Positions 46,521 to 58,110 of a stretch of DNA of 64,000 nucleotides are shown piece by piece. A program made the position numbers and the translations under genes. Origin of the DNA: Rhizophagus irregularis (lineage: Eukaryota; Glomeromycota; Glomeromycetes; Glomerales; Glomeraceae); NCBI RefSeq assembly GCF_026210795.1, contig NC_089436.1:2294001-2358000 (forward strand), read 5' to 3'. The notes below the pieces were generated by a model. That model worked only from the letters and a program-made list of their open reading frames with translations. It had not been told where the DNA came from and made no database searches. Within the stretch, counting starts at the first letter, position 1, and each line of letters opens with the position of its first letter.

Positions 46521-47924
46521 AATTTGAATAAATATAGATCTTTAACATTAAATATTTGAATATATTGTAATATAATACATTAATTAAAGTTGTAAAATTT
46601 AACTTAAATTTTAAATAAAGAATTACGTTAGTATAAATAATTACACCAATATAAATCAATTACGTTAGTAAAATTCAATTAGTATAATCTGATAAATCAT
46701 TTCAGTTAGCCAATTGAAAAGTTTTCTTAAAAAATAAAATTTCAGGTCCATTAGAAAATATATAAAAAAAAAATTGGTTTTACTGCCTTTACATCTTTGA
46801 TAATTTATATTAAAATTAAAAATTGTTTTTCGTTATTTAATTATTATTTAAATTATAAAAAAAAGGAGTTTTTACTGTGATCTGCTATATTTTACCAAAT
46901 ATATATAATAAGATGGATTATCAGATTCAAAATCTCTTTTTTATTTTAATATCATACAAAAATAAAATGTCTCAAAAAAACAATAATGAAGAATTTGAAT
47001 TTAATTATCATTTAAAACGAACTCGTTATATTAATATTACAGATGAAGAGGAAGAGCCTGAAGAAATACTTGATAATGAGGAAATCAGATTAGAAAACTA
47101 TCAAGAAGGAGGGTCTTACTTGAAAATAAAGATGATACTTCAAGTACCTTAAGTACATTAGACGAAAAGGATGAAAAAGGAAGCGTAGTATGAAAACATT
47201 TTGACAAATTTGTAGATAATAAAGGTACTTCATAGGCAAAATGTCGATATTGTGAGTAAGAAATGAATAAAGTTTTTAAAATATGAGATATACAAAATAA
47301 AGTCAAAATCACTGAAAAAAATATTTTTAAATTTGATAATTTGATAGAAATGGTAAATGTAATATAGACAGTGGTTCAACAGGAAACTTATTCCGTCATC
47401 TTAATAAATTACATCTGAATAAAGTTAATCCTTCTATTGCGCAACAAGCAGAAATTATAAAGAATTTTAAAAATTGTGAGTATAAATTTTTTATGATTTT
47501 TTAAGAGTTATGTTAGAAAAAAAATTTTTCAATTTTACTAAAAACAAAATATTAATTTAATAAATTATAAATTTATTTATAGAAATTTTCTAATGAACTT
47601 TTTTGTGCAAAGCTTGTCGAATGGATTGTTACAGATGATCAGCCATTTACAGTTGTTGAATTACCTGAATTTTGCTATGTAATACAAATTTGTAATGCAG
47701 AAGTACAAATTTTAACGGCGGATACTATCAAAAGTGATACATATGGGCCGATTCTTGGAATCTAATTTTTTACACAAAAATAATTTTATTAAAGCAAATA
47801 TAAATTATCATTTATATAAGAATAATAAATTTATACTAGATAATGCAAAAAAAACTAATTAATTATATAATTTTTAATTTTTTTTTAATATAAGATATCA
47901 TTAAAATTTAAAAGATCAAATATA

Positions 47925-48600
47925 ACTCTCATGACAAAATTATTGATAATTCTTCGTAGAAATAAGCTATACAAATAAATTTACATTCATTTGAAAGAGA
48001 AAATCGAGATCTATCTAATGAATTTAAAATCAAGTGAATTGAATCACTAGTTGTTCAGTAATCACGTTCAGTATATTTATTGAATTTTATCTAAATTTGA
48101 TCGTTAATTACTTCACATGTAGTGATTCAATTTGAATGATCTTTGCTCCCTAAGGTGATGCCAACTTTTATCTTTAAAATAAATTTAAAATAATTCGTTT
48201 AATATATGTAGATGTTTAGGAATCATCAATTATATTATTAATATAAAATTTTATAAGTTTGATAAAATCTGATATAAAAAAATTTATTAAATACCTGTAG
48301 ATGCAAGCTACACGAATGAAATTATATTCATTTGAAAGAGAAAATTGAGGTCTATCTAATAAGCCTAAAATCGAATGAATTGAATCACTGGATTGTGAAT
48401 AATTACGTCTAATATATTTATTTTTAATTTTTAAATTTGATTTGACTTTGATCGTTAATTACGCCTCATCCAGTGATCCAATTTTCCTGATCTTTGATTC
48501 TTACGATAGAGCAAATTCTCAGCTTTCAAATGAATGTAAAATGATGACGTTAGCATATCTCCAGGAATAATAATGCACGATTTTGTCACCTGCATAAAGT
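47925..48600. repeat. Repeat cluster inserted in the hAT gene
   Basis: ACATTCATTTGAAAGAGAAAAT at about 47981 and ATATTCATTTGAAAGAGAAAAT at about 48332 head two direct units, each followed by a TCTATCTAATRARY stretch and a GAATTGAATCACT word. CTTTCAAATGAATGTAAAAT at 48519 is the inverted form. Together they look like a composite inverted-repeat element between two coding parts of the hAT transposase. The ends are not resolved. Confidence 0.5.
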
Positions 48601-49340
48601 CCGATCTGAAAATTTTATTTCTTACCAAAAAATGCTTTCATAAGAGAATCCCAAATTCTTTTACTTTATTTAAAAGATTTTATTTGCCATTTAAGGATTT
48701 TAATAGAATAAATCTAATAAAATAATTTTAAAAGATAAAAAACAAATATATAATTAGTTATTTTGAAAAAAAAGAATATCTTATTATTCATTTTACAACT
48801 ATTTTACATCATAATTATTTTTTATTTGCATGTATTTTTTACAAAGAAAAACAATAAATTAAAGCTAAAAATTAAGAAAAAATATGTCTTATCTATGTAT
48901 ATAAAATATTAAGTTTTTTCTTTTACTTACCACTTAAAAATAACTGCTATATTTGCTTATAAACTTTTTTGTCATATTTAATAAAAGTGAATAGAAAAAT
49001 GATGGAAAAGTGATGGGCAGTGATGGGGAAAAAGAAGTGGTTATTACCGTTATTTTTGAATATTGATTAAAAAAATTTTTTTTATTTTTTATTAAATCTG
49101 AGTTACGTAAATATGTAACACATATTTAATTTAGATTTGTGTAATGTTAATCTTACTAAAATATTAAATTTTTATAAAAATCTTAATTTAGACTAATTCC
49201 AAAAATCGGCACATATGATCTTAAAACTGTATAAAAGTTACCATAGTATTAATATACAAAATATATTACAGGTTAGTAAATAATTTATGTTTAAAGTTAA
49301 AATTAATATTTTTTAAATAAAATTAACCTATTTTTAATTA
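48601..49340. other. AT-rich stretch inside the hAT element
   Basis: No coding blocks of the transposase are recognised here. It may be intron plus inserted sequence. Confidence 0.4.
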
Positions 49341-50255
49341 AAGAATACTCCAGGAAAGATAAGCTTCGCTTTGGACGTATGGACTTCACCAAATGTTATT
49401 GGATTTTTTGACATAACGTGTCATTATATTGACGCTGATTAGAATATTAAAGATATTCTTGTCGATTTTGTAAATCTTTCAGGTTCTCATTTGGGCAAAA
49501 ATATGGCAAATATGTTCGTAATATGCCTTAAGGAAAAAAAAATATTAACTAAGGTTTGTACTTTGTAAACAAATTAATTTTTAATTTTTTATATATTAAT
49601 AAAAGTCAGTAAACATAATAAATCTATTTATCATTAGATTCTTGCAATTGCAACAGATAATGCGGCCAATAATAATACTTTTTTAAAATCACTTGAACAA
49701 ACTTGTGTTGAAAATTATATTGCTTTTCATCATAAAGAAAATCATGTTAGGTGTATTGCGCATATCATGAATCTTACAGTTCAGGAGATATTAAAACACA
49801 TTAGAGCTGAAGAAGCATAAGATAAGAATATAATTTTAGAAGAACTTTTAGAAAAAAATAACAAAACAAATGACATAATCCCTAAGGTAAATTAAATTAT
49901 GATTAAAAATAATTTATATAAAAAATTTAAAATAATTATTAGTTGAGAAAACTTATAGTTAAAATTCGGGCTTCACTACAGCGTCGAGACAGATTTTCAT
50001 GCCAATGTGATTTTTATCCAACTGTTAAAGATTTAAATCTTATATTGGACGTCAAGACTCACTGGAATTCTACATATTTAATGATAGAACGTGCTTTTCA
50101 ACTTCAAAAAATAAGTAAAATTTTTAATCATTAATAAATACTAATAAAATAGTAATAAATTATTGAATTTTATTTAATTTTATAACCTCTTGATGAAACA
50201 ATTAGAATTGAACCTGAATTGGAAGGATTTTCAATTTCCTCAAATGAATGGCAAA

Positions 50256-50499
50256 TAAGGTTGCTTGCCGAAACCTAAGGGTTTAGGCAAGATGGCGTTT
50301 TACCGAAAAGCGAAATTCTGCCGAAACTATATTAAAGTTATATTAAAAAACTGGCGAAACTTTGGAGAAAGGCGAAACTGCCGAAACTTATTATAAATGC
50401 CGAAACTGCTGAAACTCTACCGAAACTATAATAAATCTATAGTAAAATTTTGATGAAATTAATCGTAGGATTTTGAGGAGGTTTAGACAAGCAACCTTA
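50256..50499 (+). mobile_element. TAAGGTTGCTTG MITE, copy 4
   Basis: A 244-bp element with TAAGGTTGCTTGCCGAAACC and AGACAAGCAACCTTA ends and a perfect 8-bp duplication ATGGCAAA at 50248-50255 and 50500-50507. It is inserted within hAT transposase coding sequence (resuming WQTLKELCCVFA). It is very close in sequence to the copy at 7527-7770. Confidence 0.95.
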
Positions 50500-50890
50500 A
50501 TGGCAAACATTAAAAGAATTATGTTGTGTATTTGCGGTAATGGTTTTTTATTAAATTTTATTGCAATTTGTTCTTTTTATTTATTTTTAATTTAAAATTT
50601 AGGTTTTTTATAAAGCAACTGAAGAAATGTTAAAGTCAAAATTTATTACACTTTCATCTTTCATTCCAATATATAATGTTTTACTTGATCATTTAGAAAA
50701 TCTTCTTGATAAAAATAATAAAGACCATTATTGTCCAATTTCAGAATTAAGATCTGCTATAAAAAAAGGATACGAAAAACTTCAAATATACTATTCTAAG
50801 ACAGATAAATCAATTGTATACCAATTGCAACAAGTAAAAATTAATTTTTAAATCTTATATTTATATTTTTGATGATAATTCAGATTATTA

Positions 50891-51412
50891 CATCAGGAAA
50901 TTTGTTTAGGCATAATTTAGTGTAATATTTCGGAGGTGGTGTAAAATTTCGAAATATTACACTAAAAACGTAATATTACAAAAGTTTACGCTCTTAAATT
51001 TGAATAATAATAGTAATTTAAGAATATCTCGCTATCTACTGATCCAATCAAGACGATCTATAGCTCATTGGAATCAGCTCATCAAGTCGAATCGAATGGT
51101 AGTAAAATCATATCTCTACGTTCGATAGATGACTTTCTATTAATTTAAAACTTTATTGCATACTATAGAGTGTTCTATCAACTGTAGAAATGCGATTTTA
51201 CTACCATTCGATTCGTCTTGATAAGCTGATTCCAATGAGCTATAGATCGTCTTGATTGGATCAGTAGATAGCGAGATATTCTTAAATTACTATAATTATT
51301 CAAATTTAAAAGTGTAAACTTTTGTAATATTACGTTTTTAGTGTAATATTTCAAAATTTTACACCACCTTCGAAATATTACACTAAATTACGCCTAAACA
51401 AATTTCCTGATG
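50891..51412. mobile_element. Long near-perfect foldback with TA duplication
   Basis: It begins CATCAGGAAATTTGTTTAGG and ends with its reverse complement, flanked by TA at 50889-50890 and 51413-51414. The arms extend for about 200 bp each and include TGTAATATTTCG..TTACACTA words and the GGAATCAGCTCA/AATGGTAGTAAAAT module (51041-51120 and 51186-51280). It could form a very long hairpin. It lies inside the hAT transposase between QQVKINF and VLDSRIK. Confidence 0.85.
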
Positions 51413-52545
51413 TACTTATTTATATGCATTTTATCATTTTTTAGTTCTGGATTCAAGAATAAAACTAAAATATTATAAATAACAAGAATGGGAAGAAAAG
51501 TATATTAATGAAGCAATAAAAATTATTAAGAAGCAGTATAATGAAAATTATCAAGATGATTCATTTAATAATGATCTTAGAGCTCAGAAAATTGATTTGA
51601 ATAATTTTTTTAGTCTTTTTGAAATGGGTGATGATAATGATTCTTCTAATAAAGATGAATTAGAAGAGTATCTTTGTAAACCTGCAGTTAATTTTAAGAC
51701 AGATCCACTATAATGGTGGAAAGTAAGTAAATTTTTTATAATTAATTTATTAGCATCTAATACTTTAAATTAATCTAAATGTAACTATATTATTATAGGC
51801 ACACAAAGCTACCTATCCGCATCTGGCAAAGATGGCACGAGACTATTTAACGATCCTAGGTAAGTATTTATTTGAATTTTTTATTTAACTTTTTCTAAGT
51901 TCTAACTTTTATAATTTTTAATAATAGGGACTAGTGTACCAGTTGAACGAATATTTTCTGGTGGATCTGATTTAATAACAAAAAGATGCTCTAGCTTGAA
52001 ACCAGAAACTATTCAGATGTGCATGTGCTTAAAAAATTGGATAAAATATCTTCAATAAATTAATAAATGGAGATAACTGAGCTGATCACTTTTTAAGATT
52101 TTATTAATTATTATAATGATAATTTTTCAGAAAATTTTCTATTCATATTTTTTCTTTCATAACATTAATTTAGATTAGTAATTTCTTTCTATTTTTTTAA
52201 ATTTATTAATTATTATGTAATAGCCAATACAAGACAAATAAAATCAAACTGTGAATTTTAATTCTTAAATTTATTATAAATTTATATATGTTATTTAATG
52301 TGTAAATTATAAAATCAATTAAAAAAATATAAATATGTTATAATTTTTAACTTACAGATCGGCTGTAGTGTACCTGATCTAATCTGAAATATTAACCCAT
52401 GGGTTAGGTCAGGTTAAAACTTTTTATAATCAGGTTGACATTTAACCTGATCAAAAAAAATGAAATGTGTCGAGGTCAAGCAATTACCTGACCTAACCTG
52501 ACCCATTTGGAGGCTCGTAATAGGGGTACCCAGCTCACACGAGTT

Positions 52546-53036
52546 GAAAAGTAAATCGATCGCAATCAGGTAGCTGATTGGTGACCGATTGGTAACTAAT
52601 TGGCATTTTCATTTATAAATACTGCTATTAATCAGGCAATTTGTATTAACTTTTGATCCAAATGTATTAAAAGGATTTAAATATATTGGAATCGTCTCAA
52701 CAAGACAAATCTAATGGTAGTAAAATCACATTTCTAGGATTAATATTTGATGAGAAATTAAGTAAAATATAAAAATAAAAATGTATTATTTATATTTTAT
52801 TTAATTTTTTATTAACTATTAATCCTAAAAATGCGATTTTACTACCATTAGATTCATTTTGTTGAGACGATTCCAATGAGCTATATTTCATTTTTTCTGA
52901 TCACTGGATCAAAAGTTAGCAAACTGCGAAAATACCAATCGGTCACCAATTAGTCATCAATTAGTCACCAATCAGTTACCTAATTGGTGACCGATCGGTG
53001 ACTGATTAATGCCTAATTTTTCACTTTTTGACCTGT
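52546..53036. repeat. Foldback element with GATTGGTGAC arms, second copy
   Basis: Related to 34555-35316: the left arm has AGCTGATTGGTGACCGATTGG, the right arm TTGGTGACCGATCGGTGACTG and an end CACTTTTTGACCTG next to TA. The inner inverted repeat is again the AATGGTAGTAAAATCACATT module (52650-52740 and 52820-52915). Confidence 0.7.
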
Positions 53037-53099
53037 ATCAAAAAACTCAAGCCAGTAATAGGTTTGGCTCAAAAAGCTCAAGCTGGCTTGAGTTATCAT

Positions 53100-53800
53100 A
53101 TAAAAAACATTGTGAAAACATTTTTTGTATAATATTATATTAAAAAAAAATGTTTTGCAACGTTTTTTTTAATTCTTTAATAAAAAATGTTGCAAAAACA
53201 TTTTTTTCACAATATTATATTAGAAAAAAACATTTTGCAACGTTTTTTTGATTCTTTAGTAAAAAATATTGCAAAACCATTTTTTTCATAATATTATATT
53301 AGAAAAAAACATTTTACAACATTTTTTTTAATTCTTTAGTAAAAAACATTGCAAAAACATTTTTTTCACTATATTATATTAGTTTGCACCATTTTTTTTA
53401 ATTCTTTAATAAAAAAATGTTGCAAAAACGTTTTTTGTATAATATTATATTAAAAAAAATGTTTTGCAACATTTTTTTAATTCTTTAATAAAAAATGTTG
53501 CGAAAACGTTTTTTGTATAATATTATATTAAAAAAATGTTTCACACCATTTTTTTAATTCTTCAATAAAAAATGTTGCAAAAACGTTTTTTTAATTCTTC
53601 AATAAAAAATGTTGCAAAAATGTTTTTTTAATTCTTCAATAAAAAATGTTGCAAAAACGTTTTTTTCACAAGAAAAAATGTTTTGCAACATTTTTTTTAA
53701 TTTTTTAATAAAAAATGTTGCAAAAACGTTTTGTTCATAATATTATATTAGAAAACGTTTTGCAACATTTTTTTAATTTTTTAGTAAAAAATGTTGCAGA
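53100..53800. repeat. Minisatellite core of the large GAGCC element
   Basis: Seven or more units of AATGTTGCAAAAACATTTTT, ATAATATTATATTAGAAAAA and CAACATTTTTTTAATTCTTT. It is the same family as 29155-29505, in the opposite orientation. Confidence 0.7.
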
Positions 53801-54252
53801 ACATTTTTCTGAAGATAAAGCTCGAGTCTGGCTTAGCTCAAGCTATGATTTTCATGGCTTGGCAGGACTCTAAAGAATACATATACAACTCAGATCCAGA
53901 CCCAAAATTTTAATATAATTTTATACACCTAATTTTATTAGAAGCTTTATATAAAATCATCACATAAGCTCAAATTTTATTATAAATTATACAATTATAA
54001 TCTGAGTTTATATAAAAAAAAATTTTTTAAAGAAAAATTTCAAATAAATTTTATTAAAAATTTTAATAAATATTATTAAAAATTATTTAAAAATTCTAAC
54101 AAATACTTAAAAATTTTTTTTAAAAAAAATTATTAAAAAATAACTTAAATAAAATTTTTAAATAAAATTATATGTTAAAAATTTTAAATACCTTATAGAT
54201 ATTGATGCCCAATATGTATAATATAATAAGTTTTATGCAAAAATTTGGATGT

Positions 54253-55044
54253 AAACCCACCTACCAAAAGTATCTGGGCACTTTTAAAAAATGACTATTA
54301 AATCACATTATTTCGATATCCAGTGATCAGAATTTAATGATTTATGATTCATTGAATTCATCTAATCGAGACGCATCTAACTGCAGTATTTTCAAGTCTG
54401 TAAATTCAATAGATCAGAAGTTATTATTAAATATCTAAAAATAGTAAAATGCAAATAACCTTTGATCCATTAATCCTAAAGACATGAAAATAATAGATAC
54501 AATGTACCTTAAACAGACAAATCTAATGAGTCATATTTCATCTTACTAGGTTTAATATGGAAGAAAACGTTATGAAATTTGTATTTGCTAAATTTTTAAA
54601 GATGAAAAATGAATTACTTCATAAAGTTAAATCATATTATTTCAATAATCAGTGATCAGAATTTAATTATTTATGATTCAATGAATTCATATTATCAAAA
54701 TGCATCTAATTGCATTATTTTTATGTTTTTAAATTGGATGGATCAGATGTTATTCTCAACAGTAAAATGCAAATAATTCATTTTTTATCTTTAAAAATTT
54801 AGCAAATACAAATTTTATAATGTTTTTTTCCATATTAAACCTAGTAAGATGAAATATGACTCATTAGATTTGTCTTGTTAAAGTACATTGTATCTATTAT
54901 TTTCATGTCTCTAGAATTGATCAAAAGTTATTTGCATTTTACTGTTTTTAGACATTCAACGATAACTTCTGATCTATTGAACTTACAGATTTGAAAATAC
55001 TGCCATTTTTTAGAAGTGCCTGAATACTTTTGGCAGGTGGGTCA
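54253..55044. mobile_element. Inverted-repeat element with Tc1-like ends
   Basis: The left end is ACCCACCTACCAAAAGTATC and the right end in reverse complement is ACCCACCTGCCAAAAGTATT, followed by AGGCACTT. Two inner inverted pairs occur, for example AATTTGTATTTGCTAAATTT near 54578 against AAATTTAGCAAATACAAATT near 54796. The TIR resembles that of the Tc1 element at 5151 (GGCCTACAAAAAGTATTCAG). Module-like words (CAGTGATCAGAATTTAATG) appear at 54321 and 54651. Confidence 0.65.
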
Positions 55045-55054
55045 TGGGTGTATA

Positions 55055-55410
55055 CTACAAAATAAAAGAAAATACATTTTGTTATATATCTCACCACTCA
55101 GTGATCGTAAAAAGATAAAATACAGCTCATTGGATTTGTCTTGACAAGACGAATTGAATGGTAGTAGTTTCGTATTTCTAGGTGTGATAGTTGTTAAGCT
55201 ATACCACACATCGGCACTTTATATTTTCGTCTACTGTACATTTTTACATTTTATCACATAACTCGGCATCTATCATGCCTAGAAATATGAAACTACCACC
55301 ATTCGACTCAATATATTGAGACGAATCTAATAAGCTGTGTTTTATTTCTCTACGATCACTAGATGCTAAGATATGTAATAAAATGTATTTTTTTAATTTT
55401 ATAAATGAAT
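55055..55410. repeat. Foldback element with the CAGTGATC/AATGGTAGTA module
   Basis: The left arm has CTCAGTGATCGTAAAAAGAT, TACAGCTCATTGGATTTGTC and GACGAATTGAATGGTAGTAG. The right arm has the inverted counterpart (ACTACCACCATTCGACTC, GAGACGAATCTAATAAGCTG, TACGATCACTAGATGC). The outer words ATACATTTTGTTATATATCT and AGATATGTAATAAAATGTAT are also inverted. Confidence 0.7.
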
Positions 55411-55779
55411 TTTAAAAAAATTTCTTCATTTTTATTAAAAAAATGTCTTTAAACAAACTCTTAAAAACTTCTTAAACAAAAAACAATTTCTATTAAAAAA
55501 TATTTCAAGTGTTTTTTAAAACAAATAAAAAAAAATATTTTAAAAATTTTTTAAACAAAAAATAAAAAAAACTTTAAAAAATTTTAAACGTATATAAAAA
55601 AAATTTTAATATCTGTTATATAAAATGAAAATTTTACTTATTGTAAAAATCATTATTGTTATACAAATAAAATCTGACTTTTTGCGTAACTGTTATTTGA
55701 TTATATAATTTCGAATATATAACTTATTAAGAAATTACATAATAAGTTTATATAAAATTGGATTCCAGTATTATATGTA
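55411..55779. other. AT-rich spacer inside the GAGCC element
   Basis: A- and T-runs only; nothing recognised. Confidence 0.5.
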
Positions 55780-55939
55780 TTCTTTGAGGTCCTGGCTCGG
55801 TTCAGTTCACTTTAGCTTGAGCCAAAATTTTTATGGTTTGGCTTATTCTGGCTCAGGCCAGAATTTTTTTTTTTTAAGCTGAATTGAATTAGACTGTGGC
55901 TCAGCTTAAACCAGCTCATGCGGAGTTTTAACTATTTTT

Positions 55940-56431
55940 TATTGACCTTAATTCTTGTTGATTTTAAATACATTTATCATAATCATGAACAGTAAGAAAT
56001 TCCATATTAGTATTTGGAATCGAATATATTCGAATATACTCGAATATTCATTTAAATTTATAAAGTGTATTCGAAATTTCGAATAATATTCGAATAAGTT
56101 AAATTTTTTTTTATAGTAATGATTTACATAATTTTTGGCCTGAATTATGATTTTAACTCAGTTAAATTTAAGGATTTAATGTCCAATTAGAATTTTAACT
56201 ATACTATATATGGCTAAATGAATACTTAAATAACCACTATGCTTATTCGAATACTTGAATATACTCGAGTTATTTGAATAACTGTTACATGAGTCCAAAC
56301 ACTATTCCATATTATTTTCATATAAATCATCAAATCTCCACATTTCAGTTTGCTAATAATAACTTTTTCCTAATTTATTCATAAAATTTCTATCAATATA
56401 ATTTATAATTAATTTAAAATCAATACCTTTA
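55940..56431 (-). pseudogene. Unrecognised split gene, middle segment
   Basis: Read on the minus strand: GIDFKLIINYIDRNFMNKLG, KSYY, stop, QTEMWRFDDLYENNMEFLTV, HDYDKCI, stop, then QQELRSIKNS. The segment lies between the LINE-3 insertion and the GAGCC element and is itself split by the MITE at 56008-56304. It joins at its 5' side to NNISIHNPKG at 59111 and at its 3' side to KLVDFIL at 45605. Confidence 0.5.
56008..56304. mobile_element. hAT-type MITE with TCGAATAT words
   Basis: A perfect 8-bp duplication TTCCATAT lies at 56000-56007 and 56305-56312. The termini are TAGTATTTGGAATCGAATA and, in reverse complement, TAGTGTTTGGACTCATGTA. The arms hold ATTCGAATATACTCGAATA-type words. There is no ORF. 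Confidence 0.9.
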
Positions 56432-56474
56432 AAATTACATAAATAGGTTAACATAGACCATTGGTGGTGAAAAC

Positions 56475-58110
56475 ATGCCCATTAGAGAAATATTTATAAC
56501 ACATAGATGTTTCAATTTATTACGAAAAATTAGAACTTCAAATTCATACTCACTTATATATGCTAGCCAATTAATATTACCTTCTGGACACACTATGAGT
56601 TGGGCATGTTATCGTTTCATTGCAGGGCTATCAGCAAAAGGATACATAGCCAAATAGTTTCAATTATTAACCTGATAGATTAAGGGATAAAGGGAATATC
56701 AGCACCAGAAATGCCTAGATATTCCTTATTTAACTTTTTGAGTAATATACTGTATTACAACCGGTATCAGAGAACAAGCGAAAACACCTATATGTTATAA
56801 TAAAAGATAAAAACAATGAAGTCTCAATAGGATTTGTTAAGAAAAGAACACAGATAAAGAAAAATGGAGAAAAAATTAAATGTTTAATTATAAAAGTTTG
56901 TAATATTGAAATATGTTCAGATAATTCTCAAAAAGCAATTATTCAAAAACAAAAATATTCCAAGATGATTACAATAACTCAACATAATGCATTAGTATTA
57001 CCAATTTTTATTTGTTTATCAACAGGTGCAATTATACATATTGACTGGTATAGTGGAATCGTTAAATAGAACTAAAAATATTTCAGCAAATATTGATATA
57101 CAACAATTGGAAAAAACACCTACAATTAATTTGAATGAAAATAATTTAGGTCTATGGATCAATCGATGGATTGAGCAAGATACACTTAAACAAGAACTTA
57201 CAAATATAAGACATCAATTAAAGTCACTGAAAAATATTGAATATTATACAGATGAATCACTGGCTAATCGAACTATAGATAATAATGATCTTTTACATAG
57301 AGCAGATAATACTACTGTGAACTTAGAGGCAGCATTCTATACAAATAATGAATTAGGAGAATTTTCAGTATATTTATGTTTATCTTTATGGCCATCATCA
57401 ATTAGGGCAGAAATAGTAGTTATTTTTTTGGCATTGTTGACAGCACCAGAAAATTCTAATATAACTATTTATACAGACAGCTTAGGTGCTATTAATTCAA
57501 TTAATTCAGCTTTTAATTCAACAACTAGAGCATGACTTAAAAAGACCAATAATCTAATCATTATTAAAATAATCATGCTGATTAGAGAAACATCTATAAA
57601 CTTAAAGTTGGTTAAAATAAAAGGTCATAGTGGCATAACAGGCAATGATATAGCTGATAAATTAGCAAAGAAAGGACAATGTGAAAACAATTTATTTAGG
57701 AATAATGTAGATTTTATTAATAATATATTATCTTACTTTTCTGTTTTTATAGATAAACCTATTGAAGTCAATATTAGAAGATTTATTTTGAAAATATTAG
57801 CTACAGGTGAAGCTACTGAATAGTCATTGTTAAAAAATAATCAGGAATTATGTTATGGAGATGTTAATCAGATAGACTGGAAAATTACTTGGCTTATTTT
57901 CCATTATTGCAAGAGGTTTCACTGCATTAGCATGAGAATTAACTATTTATGGACTTTTATAGCAAAATTATTTCATAAAATCCTTCCTTTAGAATTCATT
58001 CTAGCAACAAGAAAACTAAAACTCTACAAGGAAATGAAATGTATTATAAAATGTAATAAGAAGGAAAATTGGAATCATTTATTTAAATGTCAGGCATATG
58101 TGGTAGTTTG
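56475..58110 (+). pseudogene. LINE-3 pol fragment with RNase H
   Basis: The first part (MPIREIFITHRCFNLLRKIR, 56475 onward) ends in a stop at 56655. A second block lies around 57026-57535 with EYYTDESLANRTIDNNDLLH (first acidic position, about 57239-57298), LWPSSIRAEIVVIFLALLTA (Glu) and NITIYTDSLGAINSINS (Asp). The final Asp motif is VKIKGHSGITGNDIADKLAK at about 57611-57670. Together these form the D-E-D-D set of RNase H. It continues with a Cys-containing C-terminus (CIIKCNKKENWNHLFKCQAY) near 58038-58097. Single stops interrupt it at 57066, 57533 and 57821. Confidence 0.75.

Larger units (their letters stand above)
46967..52058 (+). pseudogene. hAT transposase, multi-exon, broken
   Basis: It starts MSQKNNNEEFEFNYHLKRTR. 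An acidic stretch leads to a BED zinc finger: KHFDKFVDNKGTS and AKCRYC at 47188-47250, with two Trp codons now stops (TGA, TAG), then GNLFRHLNKLHLNK near 47380-47420. The core includes FALDVWTSPNVIGFFDITCH (49368-49425, first Asp), ILAIATDNAANNNTFLKSLE (about 49638-49697, second Asp) and NHVRCIAHIMNLTVQEIL. Later come THWNSTYLMIERAFQL (about 50058-50105) and VLDSRIKLKYY. The C-terminal dimerisation region is YPHLAKMARDYLTILG and TSVPVERIFSGGSDLITKR (51818-51990), ending at TAA 52058. Several GT-AG introns fit, for example ending TTATTATAG at 51798 and TTTTAATAG at 51928. Insertions and stops inactivate it. Confidence 0.8.
45745..52516 (+). mobile_element. hAT transposon with nested MITEs
   Basis: It encodes a BED-finger hAT transposase (46967-52058). 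The left flank has GTAATAGG (45737-45744) and the element begins TAGAGGTTTCTGAATG. GTAATAGG recurs at 52517-52524 after a sub-terminal region rich in GGTCAGGT/ACCTGACC words, which also occur near the left end (GGGTCAAGTAACCC, CAGGTCAGG). The two termini themselves are only weakly alike, so the right boundary is tentative. A third GTAATAGG occurs at 53055-53062. Nested inside are the MITE at 50256-50499 and the foldback at 50891-51412. Confidence 0.6.
45615..55931. mobile_element. GAGCC-rich element, large copy holding a hAT transposon
   Basis: It is bounded by CTATTTTT at 45607-45614 and 55932-55939. The termini are AAAGTTTCACATGAG and, in reverse complement, AAAACTCCGCATGAG. They agree at 11 of 15 positions and all four differences are transitions. 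Element sequence is seen at 45615-45745, 53050-53870 and 55780-55931. The rest is later insertions: a hAT transposon, foldbacks and others. Joining the outer flanks restores the split minus-strand gene, so this is an insertion into that gene. It has no ORF of its own, and GAGCC/AGCTC words fill both ends. Confidence 0.65.
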
